Shown: piece after piece, positions 17,201 through 24,945 of the stretch
Numbering within the stretch: the first letter of the stretch is position 1
Layout: every line of letters begins with the position of its first letter
Assembly (NCBI RefSeq): GCF_025336525.1
Contig: NZ_JAOCZP010000001.1
Coordinates: forward strand, 682,001 to 746,000
Direction of reading: 5' to 3'
DNA length: 64,000 nt
Origin: Chelativorans salis
GTDB lineage: Bacteria > Pseudomonadota > Alphaproteobacteria > Rhizobiales > Rhizobiaceae
Position numbers and translations under genes: made by a program
The notes under the pieces: model-generated
Databases searched by the model: none
The model's input: the letters and a program-made list of their open reading frames with translations, nothing else
What the model was told of the DNA's origin: nothing

Positions 17201-19830
17201 GGCGTCGGTGTGGTCGTGCAGGCATCCGGGAAACCGGCGCAATCGCTTGTCGCCGCGTTGTGGATCTCCGTCACGCCGTCGGGAAGCGGGTCGTCCACCA
17301 GGACGCTGTATTCGACCAGGACGGTCGTTCCCGCCGGAACATCCACGTCGATCCAGTCCAGCGGATCGCCAACGGTATCCGGCTCCTGCGGCGTGCCGTC
17401 CACCCTCGACGAGCCCGGCACATAGGTGGTGTTGTCGTCTATGTTGTCGGTGAGGTCGAACACGACATCGAATGTTTCCGCGTTCTCGAGCGCCACCGTA
17501 TAGGTCAGCGTCTCGCCCGGCTCGGCGACATCGTCGATCAGGCCGTCTTCGTCCGTCAGCGACTTCGTGCGGTGGATGAGAGGGAAGATATCTCCGTCTG
17601 TCGCCGAGTTGTTGGAGAGATCGGAATCCGGCGTTTCCGGCGGGTTCGTGACCGTGGCGGTGTTGACGAGTTCCCCCTCTGTGCCCGGGGGAATATCGAC
17701 CGTGAACGTGAACGTGACAAAGCCACCATCAACGAGGTCCACCGGCACGTCCGTTATCGCGCCGGTGCCGCTGGCCGCTCCGCAGACGCCGCTCACGCCG
17801 TCGCCGGTACACGTCCAGCTCGCACCCGAGGCGGGGCCGGGAACGGCATCGTTGACGAGCGCACCGGTCACGTCGATGGGGCCGTTGTTGGTGACGACGA
17901 TGGTGTAGATCGTCTGCCCGCCCGGATTGTACGTTTCGCTGCCGTTGGTCTTCGTAATCGCCAGGTCGGTCGGCTCGTTATCGTCGTTGGTGACGGTGCA
18001 TACCGCGTCGTCGCCGACCGCCATGTCGATGGTATTGCCGGAGACCGGCGCACCGCCATTGACGACGCAGCTATAGTCGGAACCGGTATAGTCCGGCAGC
18101 GTCGTCTCGCTTAGGATATAGGTCCCTACCTCGACGGGCACGTCGGTGACGGCCGGCTCGCCGCTGACGCCGGAGAACGACGTCGGGCCCGACGCTTCGA
18201 GCGTGAAATCGTCCGTGGTCGCGGTGCCCACGTCGTCGTTGACGACGTTCTTGGCGAGCGTGAGCGTTGGCAGGGTATCGTCGTTCGTGATGGTACAGAC
18301 GGCGACCTGCTCGTTTTCGAGCGCGATCGAGTTGCCGACAACGGGCGAACCGCCATCGACCACGCAGCTGTATTCGCTCGCGTCGTAGCCCGGCTGATTG
18401 GTCTCGCTCAGCGTATAGGTGCCCGCAGGCACCGCCGCATCCGTCACGTCGGCGCTGCCGCTGACGCCGGAGATGGTCACGGGGCCATCGGCGCTCAGCG
18501 TGAAATCCGCGGTGCTCAACGTCCCGCCATTGTCGTTGACCACCTGCTTCTCGAGCGTGAGAAGGGGGGCGGCGATGTCGGTGTCGGAATTCGTGTTGTT
18601 GCTCGGGGTCGGGTCGGAGAAGCCCTCGGGATTCGTCACCGTCGCGGTGTTGGTGAGTTCACCGGTGAAGCTTAGCGGCACCTGCATGGTCAGTGTAAAG
18701 GTGACCGAAGACTCGGCGGGCAGGTTGACCGGCGCATCGACAATATCGTCGGTGCCGTTGGCCACGCCGCATGTAGCGCCGTTCGTCGGGCTGCCGCAGG
18801 TCCACGTCGCGCTGGTGATGCCATCGGGGAGCGCGTCGTTGACGAGCGCATTTTGGACGCCAAAGGGGCCGTTATTGCTGACGAGGATGGTGTACTCTAC
18901 CTCGCCGCCACGATTGTAGGTCTCGGAGCTGTCGTCCTTGTCGATCTCGAGGTCGGCGTCGAGCAGCACCGCCGTGGTGGGGCACTTGGCGCCGTCGCCG
19001 GCGCCCGACGGCGCATTGGAGATGAGCGTCGCCTCGCCCGTCGCGGGATCGAACTGGTAGAAGGCCCCGGAATTGAGACGGCCGAAAATGCCGTTGGTGG
19101 CGCTGATCATCGACCCGAAGGCGCTGGTGATGCCCGTTTGGCCGATCTGGTTCACGTCTCCCGTAACGGGATCGATCGAATAAAGAAAGCCGTCGCTGTG
19201 GTTGTGCGCGTAAAGCAGCCCGTTGTGCCAGGCGAGATCCCCGTGGTCGATGCCCCGGTCAAGGTCTATGGCCGTCGCCGTCGGCGAATTCAGATTCGAC
19301 ACGTCGACGCGCCACATCCTGTCCGTGAGCCCACCGTTGTGCTTGAGGTAGAGGAAGCCGTCCGGCCCGATCACGCCAGAAGCGATCCACCGCTGATAAT
19401 TAGTACTGGCGGTGCCGTAATTCTGGTTGATGCCCCCACCGATGATGTCGCCGAATTCCCGCAGGACACCATTGCTGTCGATACGCTGAAGAACGTGCCT
19501 GCTCCGATCCGAGTCCCAACGCGCCGCGTAGATGAAGTTGTCGGTGGGATGGTAGCCCATGCCGTTGTAGGCGGGGGCCGGATCGCCGATGGTCGGAAAG
19601 TCGAACGGGTTGGTGCTTGTGTCGACGCTGTGGAGTTGCACCTCACCACCGCCGACGGCTATCCCGAGATACATGGTCGACGTACAGGCGGCGAACGGGG
19701 TCTGTGCCTGCGCCCGGGAGGCCGAAGTCCCCCCCAACAGAAACGCGGTGGCGGCAAGGAACATCAGCGCCGCGAAACTGGCCAGCCTGGCTGGATTTCG
19801 CACTGCGGAAAGCAGAACCGATCGATGCAT
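14266..19830 (-). CDS. Giant DUF11/SdrD-like repeat surface protein, 1854 aa
   Basis: Signal peptide to about residue 42 (ending AQA). Residues 50-290 form a beta-propeller-like sensor region (DUF6923-like), with repeated strings such as YSIDPVTGDVNQIG. Several DUF11 units follow, for example TYNRGGEVEYTILVSNNGP, alternating with two prealbumin-like domains (TLEKQVVNDNGG and TLAKNVVNDD). Five near-identical 128-residue repeats occupy about 753-1400. Then come more DUF11, an SdrD B-like calcium module (IGKVFDDQNGNGHQDAGEPG, near 1665) and an OmpA-like C-terminal domain. This is a secreted or outer-membrane protein likely to act in adhesion or envelope structure. Confidence 0.88.
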   Translation of the reverse strand: MHRSVLLSAVRNPARLASFAALMFLAATAFLLGGTSASRAQAQTPFAACTSTMYLGIAVGGGEVQLHSVDTSTNPFDFPTIGDPAPAYNGMGYHPTDNFIYAARWDSDRSRHVLQRIDSNGVLREFGDIIGGGINQNYGTASTNYQRWIASGVIGPDGFLYLKHNGGLTDRMWRVDVSNLNSPTATAIDLDRGIDHGDLAWHNGLLYAHNHSDGFLYSIDPVTGDVNQIGQTGITSAFGSMISATNGIFGRLNSGAFYQFDPATGEATLISNAPSGAGDGAKCPTTAVLLDADLEIDKDDSSETYNRGGEVEYTILVSNNGPFGVQNALVNDALPDGITSATWTCGSPTNGATCGVANGTDDIVDAPVNLPAESSVTFTLTMQVPLSFTGELTNTATVTNPEGFSDPTPSNNTNSDTDIAAPLLTLEKQVVNDNGGTLSTADFTLSADGPVTISGVSGSADVTDAAVPAGTYTLSETNQPGYDASEYSCVVDGGSPVVGNSIALENEQVAVCTITNDDTLPTLTLAKNVVNDDVGTATTDDFTLEASGPTSFSGVSGEPAVTDVPVEVGTYILSETTLPDYTGSDYSCVVNGGAPVSGNTIDMAVGDDAVCTVTNDDNEPTDLAITKTNGSETYNPGGQTIYTIVVTNNGPIDVTGALVNDAVPGPASGASWTCTGDGVSGVCGAASGTGAITDVPVDLVDGGFVTFTFTVDIPPGTEGELVNTATVTNPPETPDSDLSNNSATDGDIFPLIHRTKSLTDEDGLIDDVAEPGETLTYTVALENAETFDVVFDLTDNIDDNTTYVPGSSRVDGTPQEPDTVGDPLDWIDVDVPAGTTVLVEYSVLVDDPLPDGVTEIHNAATSDCAGFPDACTTTPTPGTAVPSKELTGEDGLVDDVAEPGETLTYTVTLTNPGTVDALHDLPDNIDDNTTYVAGSSTVGGNPQEPDETGDPLQWNDLVVPAGGTLEVIYDVLVADPLPDGVTEIRNAATDDCGANPDACVTTPTPARAIPSKALTSEDGLVDNTAEPGETLTYTVTLTNPSDSGTLHDLIDNIDDNTTYVPGSATVGGTAQEPDTAGDPLEWIDLVVPANGTLQVVYSVTVANPLPDGVTEIRNAATDDCGANPDACVTTPTPGTAVPSKALTGEDGLVDNAAEPGETLTYTVTLTNSGSSGALHDLIDNIDDNTTYVAGSATVGGSPREPDQAGDPLEWIDLVVPANGTLEVVYSVTVADPLPDDVKEIRNAATDDCDAFPDACVSTRTPGVAAPSKELTDEDGLEDDVAEPGETLTFTVTLTNETDSGALYDLADNIDDNTAYVAGSATVGGNSQEPDAVGDPLVWNDLVVPASGTLEVVYQVTVADPIPDDVTEIRNVAYEAGTPEPDCSDNPGQCVVIDPQEPSLGTTKAGEYEDVDGEGASSPGDLIRYTFTVTNTGNVPIADVVPQDEGPLFGGEPGENDLSDFDPENVTLAPGEEGTFTATYSLGQTDIDNGAGIENGVENTATAIGYVNGTQVTGTMVESDESVSLLSLPLAASDISVIKIAGLRAIRRGEQVPFTIRVTNNAGSFADGLTVIDTMPPGFRYVEGSATIDDEAVEPVVAGRQVRFEGLSLEGNGERDIRLRLQALSTAGPGEHTNRASAQDVTGRRLGTEATAVVEILAEPVFDCGDIIGKVFDDQNGNGHQDAGEPGLPGVRVATVKGWLITTDAHGRFHVACADLPESRIGSNFIMKLDERTLPTGYRLTTENPRVVRLTAGKMTKLNFGASIGRVVRLDLEDAAFQPGDTELRPEWAAGIDQLIGVLAEERSVLRLSYFHSGDADAKLVKRRIGDLRNLIAERWRRRGGGYRLEIETRVEAGQ
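15630..17570 (-). repeat. Five tandem in-frame repeats of about 385 bp in the DUF11 gene
   Basis: Units of 381-390 bp, each coding GEDGLVDDVAEPGETLTYTV, then DNIDDNTTYV, then DPLPDGVTEIRNAATDDC with small changes. Anchor strings coding EPGETL recur near 15968, 16362, 16742, 17126 and 17511. The middle units are nearly identical at DNA level, which marks recent duplication or gene conversion. Copy number could vary between strains and short-read assembly may collapse it. Confidence 0.85.
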
Positions 19831-20529
19831 GTACGCCCCCTCGTATACATATCATCCGATGAGGCCACTTTGTTTCCACGCCGCCGGAGCACCGCTCTGC
19901 ATTCGTTGGAATGCATCGCGCTGCATCGGTGCTCGGCGGTGTGACCGGAAGCACCGGATGATTCGAGGGTAAGGGGGCATATTGCCGCCGCTGCTGTATT
20001 TCAGGAAACGCATGATTTTTCAAAAAATAACGATATCGATGAATTAAATAGGAACTATGAAGAACAACGTGTCTGATTTGCCACAACTTCTGGTTTGTCT
20101 TCTTCGAACGTGAAAGAGTCAATTATACCTAAACTAATGTGTCTTGCGTCCGCTCTGTTCCCCTGAACGAGACATGCTTGGCCCTGTCACGAAACACAGG
20201 GGCGATGGGACACATCCATGCCGTTATGGCACATCCTGGATTTAGCGAATGAGAGAGCCCGGGGACTGGGAAGCATAGTCGGTCGCACTATGGTGCAGTA
20301 GAAGATGGCCTAAAGACCTGCCGATCCATCGGCGTGCGTCGATCGCTATTGTCTCGCCCAGGTCGGGCATCCGCGTCCAGAGCGGCCACCAATTCCTCCG
20401 GGTCGACTTCCATCCCTCATGCCAGCCGCCTTGGGGCCGACTGTTGACTGTCGGCTTACGGGACGATGTCACCGAAGCGGACATTCACGCGGATCAGGTG
20501 CGTGGTAGGGTTTGCGGCTACAGCTGTCA
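19831..20529. other. About 700 bases upstream of the DUF11 gene with no gene seen
   Basis: No frame with a convincing start or family motif. The part from 19980 to 20160 is AT-richer than its surroundings and probably holds the DUF11 promoter on the minus strand, but I could not assign -35 and -10 boxes. Confidence 0.4.
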
Positions 20530-20847
20530 TTAGCGATTAGGTGGCTGCTGCGCCGCAGCAGCATTCAGTTGTCGGCGCTCTTTCTCAGATGCGATAGCCA
20601 GAGAGATTTGCAAATTCCGTAATCTAGCTCGATGACTGCTGCTGAGCTTCAGGCGACCTATGTCTCCTCCATGACCGATGGCAGCTTCGCGCCCATATCG
20701 GACAAACGGCGTGACACCATAAAACTCCAGAAGCAGACATTCACCCGCCGAAGATTGCGATATTGCCTCGATGGCCTCCGCTACACGGCGGTCGAGCTCC
20801 TCGTGGTCGTGCTCCGTCGAGTCCCGGCACTTGAACAACCTGTGCAA
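20530..20847 (-). CDS. Hypothetical protein, 105 aa
   Basis: A frame with a TTG start (no ATG nearby, no clear ribosome binding site), reading HEELDRRVAEAIEAISQSSA near the start and ending in a basic, Gln/Ala-rich tail. The first half looks like an amphipathic helix and a short strand (LLLEFYGVTPFVRYG). No known family recognised. The opposite strand is also open, so this could be a shadow. Confidence 0.3.
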   Translation of the reverse strand: MHRLFKCRDSTEHDHEELDRRVAEAIEAISQSSAGECLLLEFYGVTPFVRYGREAAIGHGGDIGRLKLSSSHRARLRNLQISLAIASEKERRQLNAAAAQQPPNR

Positions 20848-20957
20848 ACCGGCGGGCGGGCGTCTAGTGTATACCGGAGGACGGCAGGCCGGATGCCAAC
20901 ATTTTCTGGCGGAACCGAGTACTATGGCAATACTGGAATCGCGGCTAGGGATTTCTG

Positions 20958-21125
20958 ATGAGCGGGGCGGACGAGACCACCTTTGTTTGCGGGTGCAAGA
21001 CGGGCCATGTGTATGTCCACGACTTCAAGGACGTCCGTGGGAGGCTAACCGGCAGTTACCCTCCCGAGTTGGTGCCGGAGATGACAACTCCGACATCCAA
21101 GTTGTTGCACCTGCAGATCGTTTAA
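20958..21125 (+). CDS. Possible small protein, 55 aa
   Basis: ATG at 20958 to TAA at 21123-21125. The start reads MSGADETTFVCGCKTGHVYV, with a C-x-C pair, and the composition is more protein-like than random frames here. No clear Shine-Dalgarno sequence and no family recognised. Its stop overlaps the end of the convergent gene at 21122. Confidence 0.3.
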   Translation: MSGADETTFVCGCKTGHVYVHDFKDVRGRLTGSYPPELVPEMTTPTSKLLHLQIV

Positions 21126-21412
21126 TAGCTGGCGGAGAAGTCGTCGGAGGCATTATAGCCTCGATATACCCGGTCCGCATTGTCACGCGATGCACGAGCA
21201 GGATAACCGGTCGTCACCTTCGCGGTGCCGGAGGTGATAAACGCGGCATCGGAGCCGTTAACATACCCTTCCATGCGCAGCGGCAGGTCATTCTGTTCGC
21301 TTGGACCGAAGTCGTCCGCGGCATTGTACCTAGTGGAACTCTGCGCATTGGCGCCACCGAGCCCGAATCCGAGCACAGCGAGCGTGGAGGTGAAGATAAT
21401 GAACTTGCGCAT
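21122..21412 (-). CDS. Small secreted protein with YNA-DDF repeats, 96 aa
   Basis: Signal peptide of about 23 residues (MRKFIIFTSTLAVLGFGLGG, then ANA), and AAAGGA ten bases before the ATG. The mature part of about 73 residues begins SSTRYNAADDFGP and ends YNASDDFSASY, so a YNA(A/S)DDF motif occurs at both ends. It should be exported to the periplasm. Small proteins of this build are common in Rhizobiales genomes, with unknown function. A strong hairpin lies 85 bases upstream (21497-21527). Confidence 0.75.
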   Translation of the reverse strand: MRKFIIFTSTLAVLGFGLGGANAQSSTRYNAADDFGPSEQNDLPLRMEGYVNGSDAAFITSGTAKVTTGYPARASRDNADRVYRGYNASDDFSASY

Positions 21413-21496
21413 TGCATTTTTCCTTTCACATTGAGCTTAGGGTGTCCGAGCTCCCGTCGAGCGTACCTCCGGGATCTCGCGGTGGGTTTTCTCCTC

Positions 21497-21527
21497 ATGT
21501 GCTTTGGCGGATCACGCCGAAGCACAT
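21497..21527. promoter_or_regulatory. 31-base inverted repeat
   Basis: Arms ATGTGCTTTGGCG and CGCCGAAGCACAT around GATCA, with one G-T wobble. It lies upstream of the small secreted protein gene at 21122-21412 and could be an operator or an RNA hairpin; no T-run follows on either strand to make it a clear terminator. Confidence 0.45.
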
Positions 21528-21796
21528 CTGCTACTCAGTGAGAACTGAGCATCTCGACCGCTTGATCGAAGCGGCCTAGACGGAGCCATGCTAGGCGGGA
21601 GCTGTCGTAGAACTTTGTCTCGATGACCGGCAGTTCATCGCAAGCTGTCGCAGGGACAACGAGGCGATACATCTCGTTACACTTCTCACGGTTTCTTGAA
21701 GCCGTGCGAGATTGCGCCTTCGCCGGAAGGGGGACATCCCTGTAGAACAGATATGCCGACGCCAGCCATCCTTCTGCGGCGGCTTTCGAGCATTGC

Positions 21797-22183
21797 GTGA
21801 AAGCGGTGCATCACATCGCGCTCGTCGGCGACCCTGGGGACTTTCGCGATCTCGTTGGGAAGTACCTCACCCGGCAGGGTTACCGAGTCAGCCTCGCTGA
21901 CAGCGGTGGCGCTGAAGCGGCTGCTCGACCGCAGCCTGTCCGACCTCGTCGTTCTCGACATCATGATGCTGGCCGAGGATGGGTTCGCCTGCCTGTCGGC
22001 AGGTTCGCAGCACCGTCGACATTCGATCATCTTTCTCACCGCCATGACTGACGACATAGACCGGATCGTAAGCCTGGAGGTCGGTGCCGCCGACTATCAG
22101 ACGAAACCGCTCAATCCGCGCGAACTGCCAGCGCGCTTCAAGGCGGTGCTCAGGCGCGTGAACAGCCGGCCGCTGCAACGGCG
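21797..22183 (+). pseudogene. Decayed OmpR-type response regulator, receiver domain only
   Basis: Frame 1 codes HHIALVGDPGDFRDLVGKYL, then RQGYRVSLADSGG, and breaks near 21907. Frame 2 goes on with LKRLLDRSLSDLVVLDIMM, IIFLTAMTDDIDRIVSLEVG and AADYQTKPLNPREL. Together they make a full receiver domain paralogous to the intact regulator at 24226, including the phospho-Asp in VVLDIMM and the lysine in TKPLNPRE. The acidic pair is damaged (VGDPGD), a frameshift is present and the DNA-binding domain is gone. Probably a duplicated and dead copy. Confidence 0.7.
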
Positions 22184-22368
22184 GAAAGAATTTAGGAAAC
22201 CATTGCCCCCTCCTGCCCTCGGCAGGCTACCCTTCAGAACTACCTTTTCTAAGTCTGATCAGAATCTGGGTTCTGTTTCACGCTACGAAGACTGCAACTA
22301 GGAAGAGAAGGCCGGCCGGCCCAGGCTTTCTCGATGAAGACTTTCTATCAGCGCATTGTTCCAACTGC

Positions 22369-23595
22369 TTAGCGCTCTATCTCGTCATATCTGCAGACCT
22401 GAGCTGGTCCGTCCGTCGCCGTGCATTGGCGGGCCGGCGTTGGCGCAAGCGGGACCGAGAAGATCCCGTCGTTGTTCTCGCCGCGCCCGTTCGTCAGGAA
22501 CCATAGCTTGTAGTCGCTTCCCTCAAGCACATGGCGAATACGACCGTACTCGCCGACATAGTGCGCCGAAGCTACGGGATTGCCTGCGGTATCGATTGTC
22601 ACCGACCACAGCCGCTGTCCGGTCAGCCCGGCAACGAAGAAGGTGCCGTCAACGTAAGCAAGCCCGCTCGGCCCCATTTCCTCCGTACGCCACTGCATAA
22701 CCGGGTCTATGTAAGCTGCGTTGCCTCCCCGGCCTTCCATGACCGGCCAGCCGTAGTTTCCGCCCGGCTCAATTCGGTTGAGCTCATCCCATGCATCATC
22801 CCCGAATTCGGTCGCCCACAGCTGGCCATTTTCATCCCACGCCAACCCCTGGGGATTGCGGTGTCCAAGGGAGTAGACGAGGGACCCATCGATTGGGTTG
22901 TCGTTCGGGATGCCGCCAGCCGGCGTCATGCGCAGGATCTTGCCAGCAAGCGAATTCGGATCCTGCGAGAGGTCGGGATTTCGTGTTTCGCCGACCGTGG
23001 CATAGAGCATCCCGTCCGGTCCAAATGCGATCCGCCCACCGTTGTGACTGCGCCCTCCGGGCAATCCATCAAGAACGATCTGCACATCGCCGAGCACACC
23101 TTCGCTATACGCCATCCGCACGATGCGATTGCCCGAGGCCGTGCTGTGGTAAGCATACACCCAGACTTCAGCGCCTTCTGTGAGCACAGCGAGTCCAAGC
23201 ATCCCGCCATCACCTCGGGCGACTACGTCGGGCACGGTGCCGACTGATCGCAGCGTCTCGCCCAGCCGAAAAGCGACGATCTCCCCAGTGCCACGCTGGC
23301 TGACGAGTACGTCGCGGCCCACAGTCACGGCGGACCAGGGTATATCGAGCCCTGAGACAATCTCGACGGGAGTGCCCTCGGGCACTAAGCCCGATGTCGC
23401 AGTCCCGTTTAAACTCGACGACTGCGCATGAGCGCCGGAGGAAACCACAGCTGGTGTGGCATCGATCATGATGAACGCAAGAGCGATCATCGCGAACTGA
23501 ACCACTGCGGTTGCTCCACTGCCTGCGCCTGTTCGGCGCACCTCATGCCGTAGGTGGCCAGTACCGACACAATTGTCGAAATCTCGGTTCTTCAT
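22369..23595 (-). CDS. PQQ-dependent aldose sugar dehydrogenase (soluble GDH family), 408 aa
   Basis: Start at ATG 23595 (MKNRDFDNC) because GGGAG lies eight bases before it; an upstream in-frame start has none. A hydrophobic export segment (AMIALAFIMIDATPAVVSSG) precedes the mature protein. The beta-propeller blocks of soluble glucose/sorbosone dehydrogenases are present: SHNGGRIAFGPDGMLYATVG with the catalytic His, SLGHRNPQGLAWDENGQLW, EPGGNYGWPV and GPSGLAYVDG. The enzyme oxidises sugars in the periplasm with PQQ. A conserved motif (23653-23678) upstream links it to the two-component system at 24226. Confidence 0.9.
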   Translation of the reverse strand: MKNRDFDNCVGTGHLRHEVRRTGAGSGATAVVQFAMIALAFIMIDATPAVVSSGAHAQSSSLNGTATSGLVPEGTPVEIVSGLDIPWSAVTVGRDVLVSQRGTGEIVAFRLGETLRSVGTVPDVVARGDGGMLGLAVLTEGAEVWVYAYHSTASGNRIVRMAYSEGVLGDVQIVLDGLPGGRSHNGGRIAFGPDGMLYATVGETRNPDLSQDPNSLAGKILRMTPAGGIPNDNPIDGSLVYSLGHRNPQGLAWDENGQLWATEFGDDAWDELNRIEPGGNYGWPVMEGRGGNAAYIDPVMQWRTEEMGPSGLAYVDGTFFVAGLTGQRLWSVTIDTAGNPVASAHYVGEYGRIRHVLEGSDYKLWFLTNGRGENNDGIFSVPLAPTPARQCTATDGPAQVCRYDEIER

Positions 23596-23652
23596 AGTCA
23601 ACTCTCCCACTTCGGCGCGAAGCGGTCGCAATTACTACAACTCTGTCTTAGA

Positions 23653-23678
23653 AATGTGCCGCACTGGCATCAGATTGT
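23653..23678 (-). promoter_or_regulatory. Conserved motif copy B, before the sugar dehydrogenase
   Basis: On the minus strand this reads ACAATCTGATG then CCAGTGCGGCACATT, 22 of 26 bases identical to copy A at 23965-23990. It lies about 58 bases before the start codon at 23595. See copies A and C for the inferred regulon. Confidence 0.55.
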
Positions 23679-23964
23679 CGCAGCGCTATGGTGTTAAGTG
23701 ACGGTCATCTTGGGTCAATCAACACGGTTTTCCGGCGAACGAACACTCGCGCAGACCGATGCGAGATGTTTGAAATCTCAATTCGTCTTGAGGTGGCAAT
23801 AGGATCCGCCGACGAGCCGCCTCGATCTCTCGGCCACTCACGGTGCTACACAAATCTAGACTACACGATTCATCGGCGCCCGTCGTTGACGTGCGCCTCC
23901 TGCAACCCCGCGACAGACCTTACAGTTTGCTTGCAGGTTCCGCGACCGGTGAAGACACTTCGTT

Positions 23965-23990
23965 ACAATTTGGTACCAGTGCGGCACACT
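23965..23990 (+). promoter_or_regulatory. Conserved motif copy A, before the response regulator gene
   Basis: Reads ACAATTTGGTA then CCAGTGCGGCACACT, about 235 bases upstream of the response regulator start at 24226. The rest of the 630-base gap 23596-24225 holds no gene I can support. A related site lies before doxX (30803). Confidence 0.55.
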
Positions 23991-24225
23991 CATACGACAA
24001 ATCAATCGTATTGATCATGCTCCACCCCACTGTCCACCGCGCAGTTATGGAGGCGATGATCAGGCGTGTGACAACGGATTTGTGCCGCTCGCGGCGCGCG
24101 CTTACAGGCGCCCGACGTGCACTTCTTGATTGGAGAATGCACCACCCCGCGCTACCCATTTTTGACGCATTTTACCGATGGAGAAGACCCTAACTCCTCT
24201 GTAAAGTCTCTGAGAGGTTGGGCCG

Positions 24226-24945
24226 ATGCAAAACGCCACGCATGTCGTAGTCGTTGATGATCACACCGATATTCGGGATCTCGTTCGACAATATCTGGAG
24301 CAGCAAGGTTACAAGGTCAGCGTGGCCGAAAGCGGTTCGAGCCTGAGACGAATCCTCGAACGGCAGACTGTCGACCTGATCATCCTCGATATCATGATGC
24401 CTGGTGAGGATGGCATTTCCCTGTGCAGGCGGATTCGAGCCTCGGAAGACATTCCCATCATTTTTCTGACAGCGATGGCCGAGGAGACGGATCGGATCGT
24501 CGGTCTCGAGCTGGGAGCCGACGATTATCTCGTAAAGCCGTTCAATCCGCGCGAGCTACTTGCCCGGATCAGAGCAGTGCTTCGGCGAGCAACGGCTCCT
24601 GCGGCGTTGCGAGCGATGCATGAGCGGAGGACCGTTCGGATCGGCCATTGGCGGGTCAATCTGGGTCGCCAGGAAATCTGCGGCGAGGACGGCGTCGGCA
24701 TTCCGCTCAGCACGGCTGAGTTTCGCCTTCTGAAGGTTTTCATTGAGCGGCCGGGCCTGGTCCTAAGCAGGGAACAGCTTCTGGATCTGACCGTGGGCAG
24801 GACGGCTGATATCTTCGACCGCAGCATCGATAACCAGGTCAGCCGTCTTCGGAAGAAGATCGAAGAGAACCCAAAAAATCCCTCGATCATCAAGACGCAT
24901 TGGGGTGGCGGCTACAGCCTATGCGCCGAGGTCGCGTTCGAATGA
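24226..24945 (+). CDS. OmpR-family response regulator, 239 aa
   Basis: Receiver domain 1-120: acidic pair VVVVDD (11-12), phospho-acceptor Asp55 in LIILDIMMPGEDG, Thr in FLTAMAEE and Lys104 in YLVKPFNPREL. The winged-helix domain (about 145-235) ends VSRLRKKIEENPKNPSIIKT, then HWGGGYSL, typical for OmpR/PhoB type. GAGAGG precedes the ATG. Its stop overlaps the start of the histidine kinase (ATGA), so the pair is translationally coupled. A conserved promoter motif suggests that it controls itself, the PQQ sugar dehydrogenase and doxX (inference). Confidence 0.95.
   Translation: MQNATHVVVVDDHTDIRDLVRQYLEQQGYKVSVAESGSSLRRILERQTVDLIILDIMMPGEDGISLCRRIRASEDIPIIFLTAMAEETDRIVGLELGADDYLVKPFNPRELLARIRAVLRRATAPAALRAMHERRTVRIGHWRVNLGRQEICGEDGVGIPLSTAEFRLLKVFIERPGLVLSREQLLDLTVGRTADIFDRSIDNQVSRLRKKIEENPKNPSIIKTHWGGGYSLCAEVAFE

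Noticed and set aside
15630-17570. CRISPR-like array
   Set aside because: The repeats are about 385 bases long, in frame and coding; no short repeat-spacer pattern exists in the window.
16306-18114. 602-codon open frame on the plus strand
   Set aside because: Antisense of the repeated DUF11 units; its apparent repeats only mirror the real gene.
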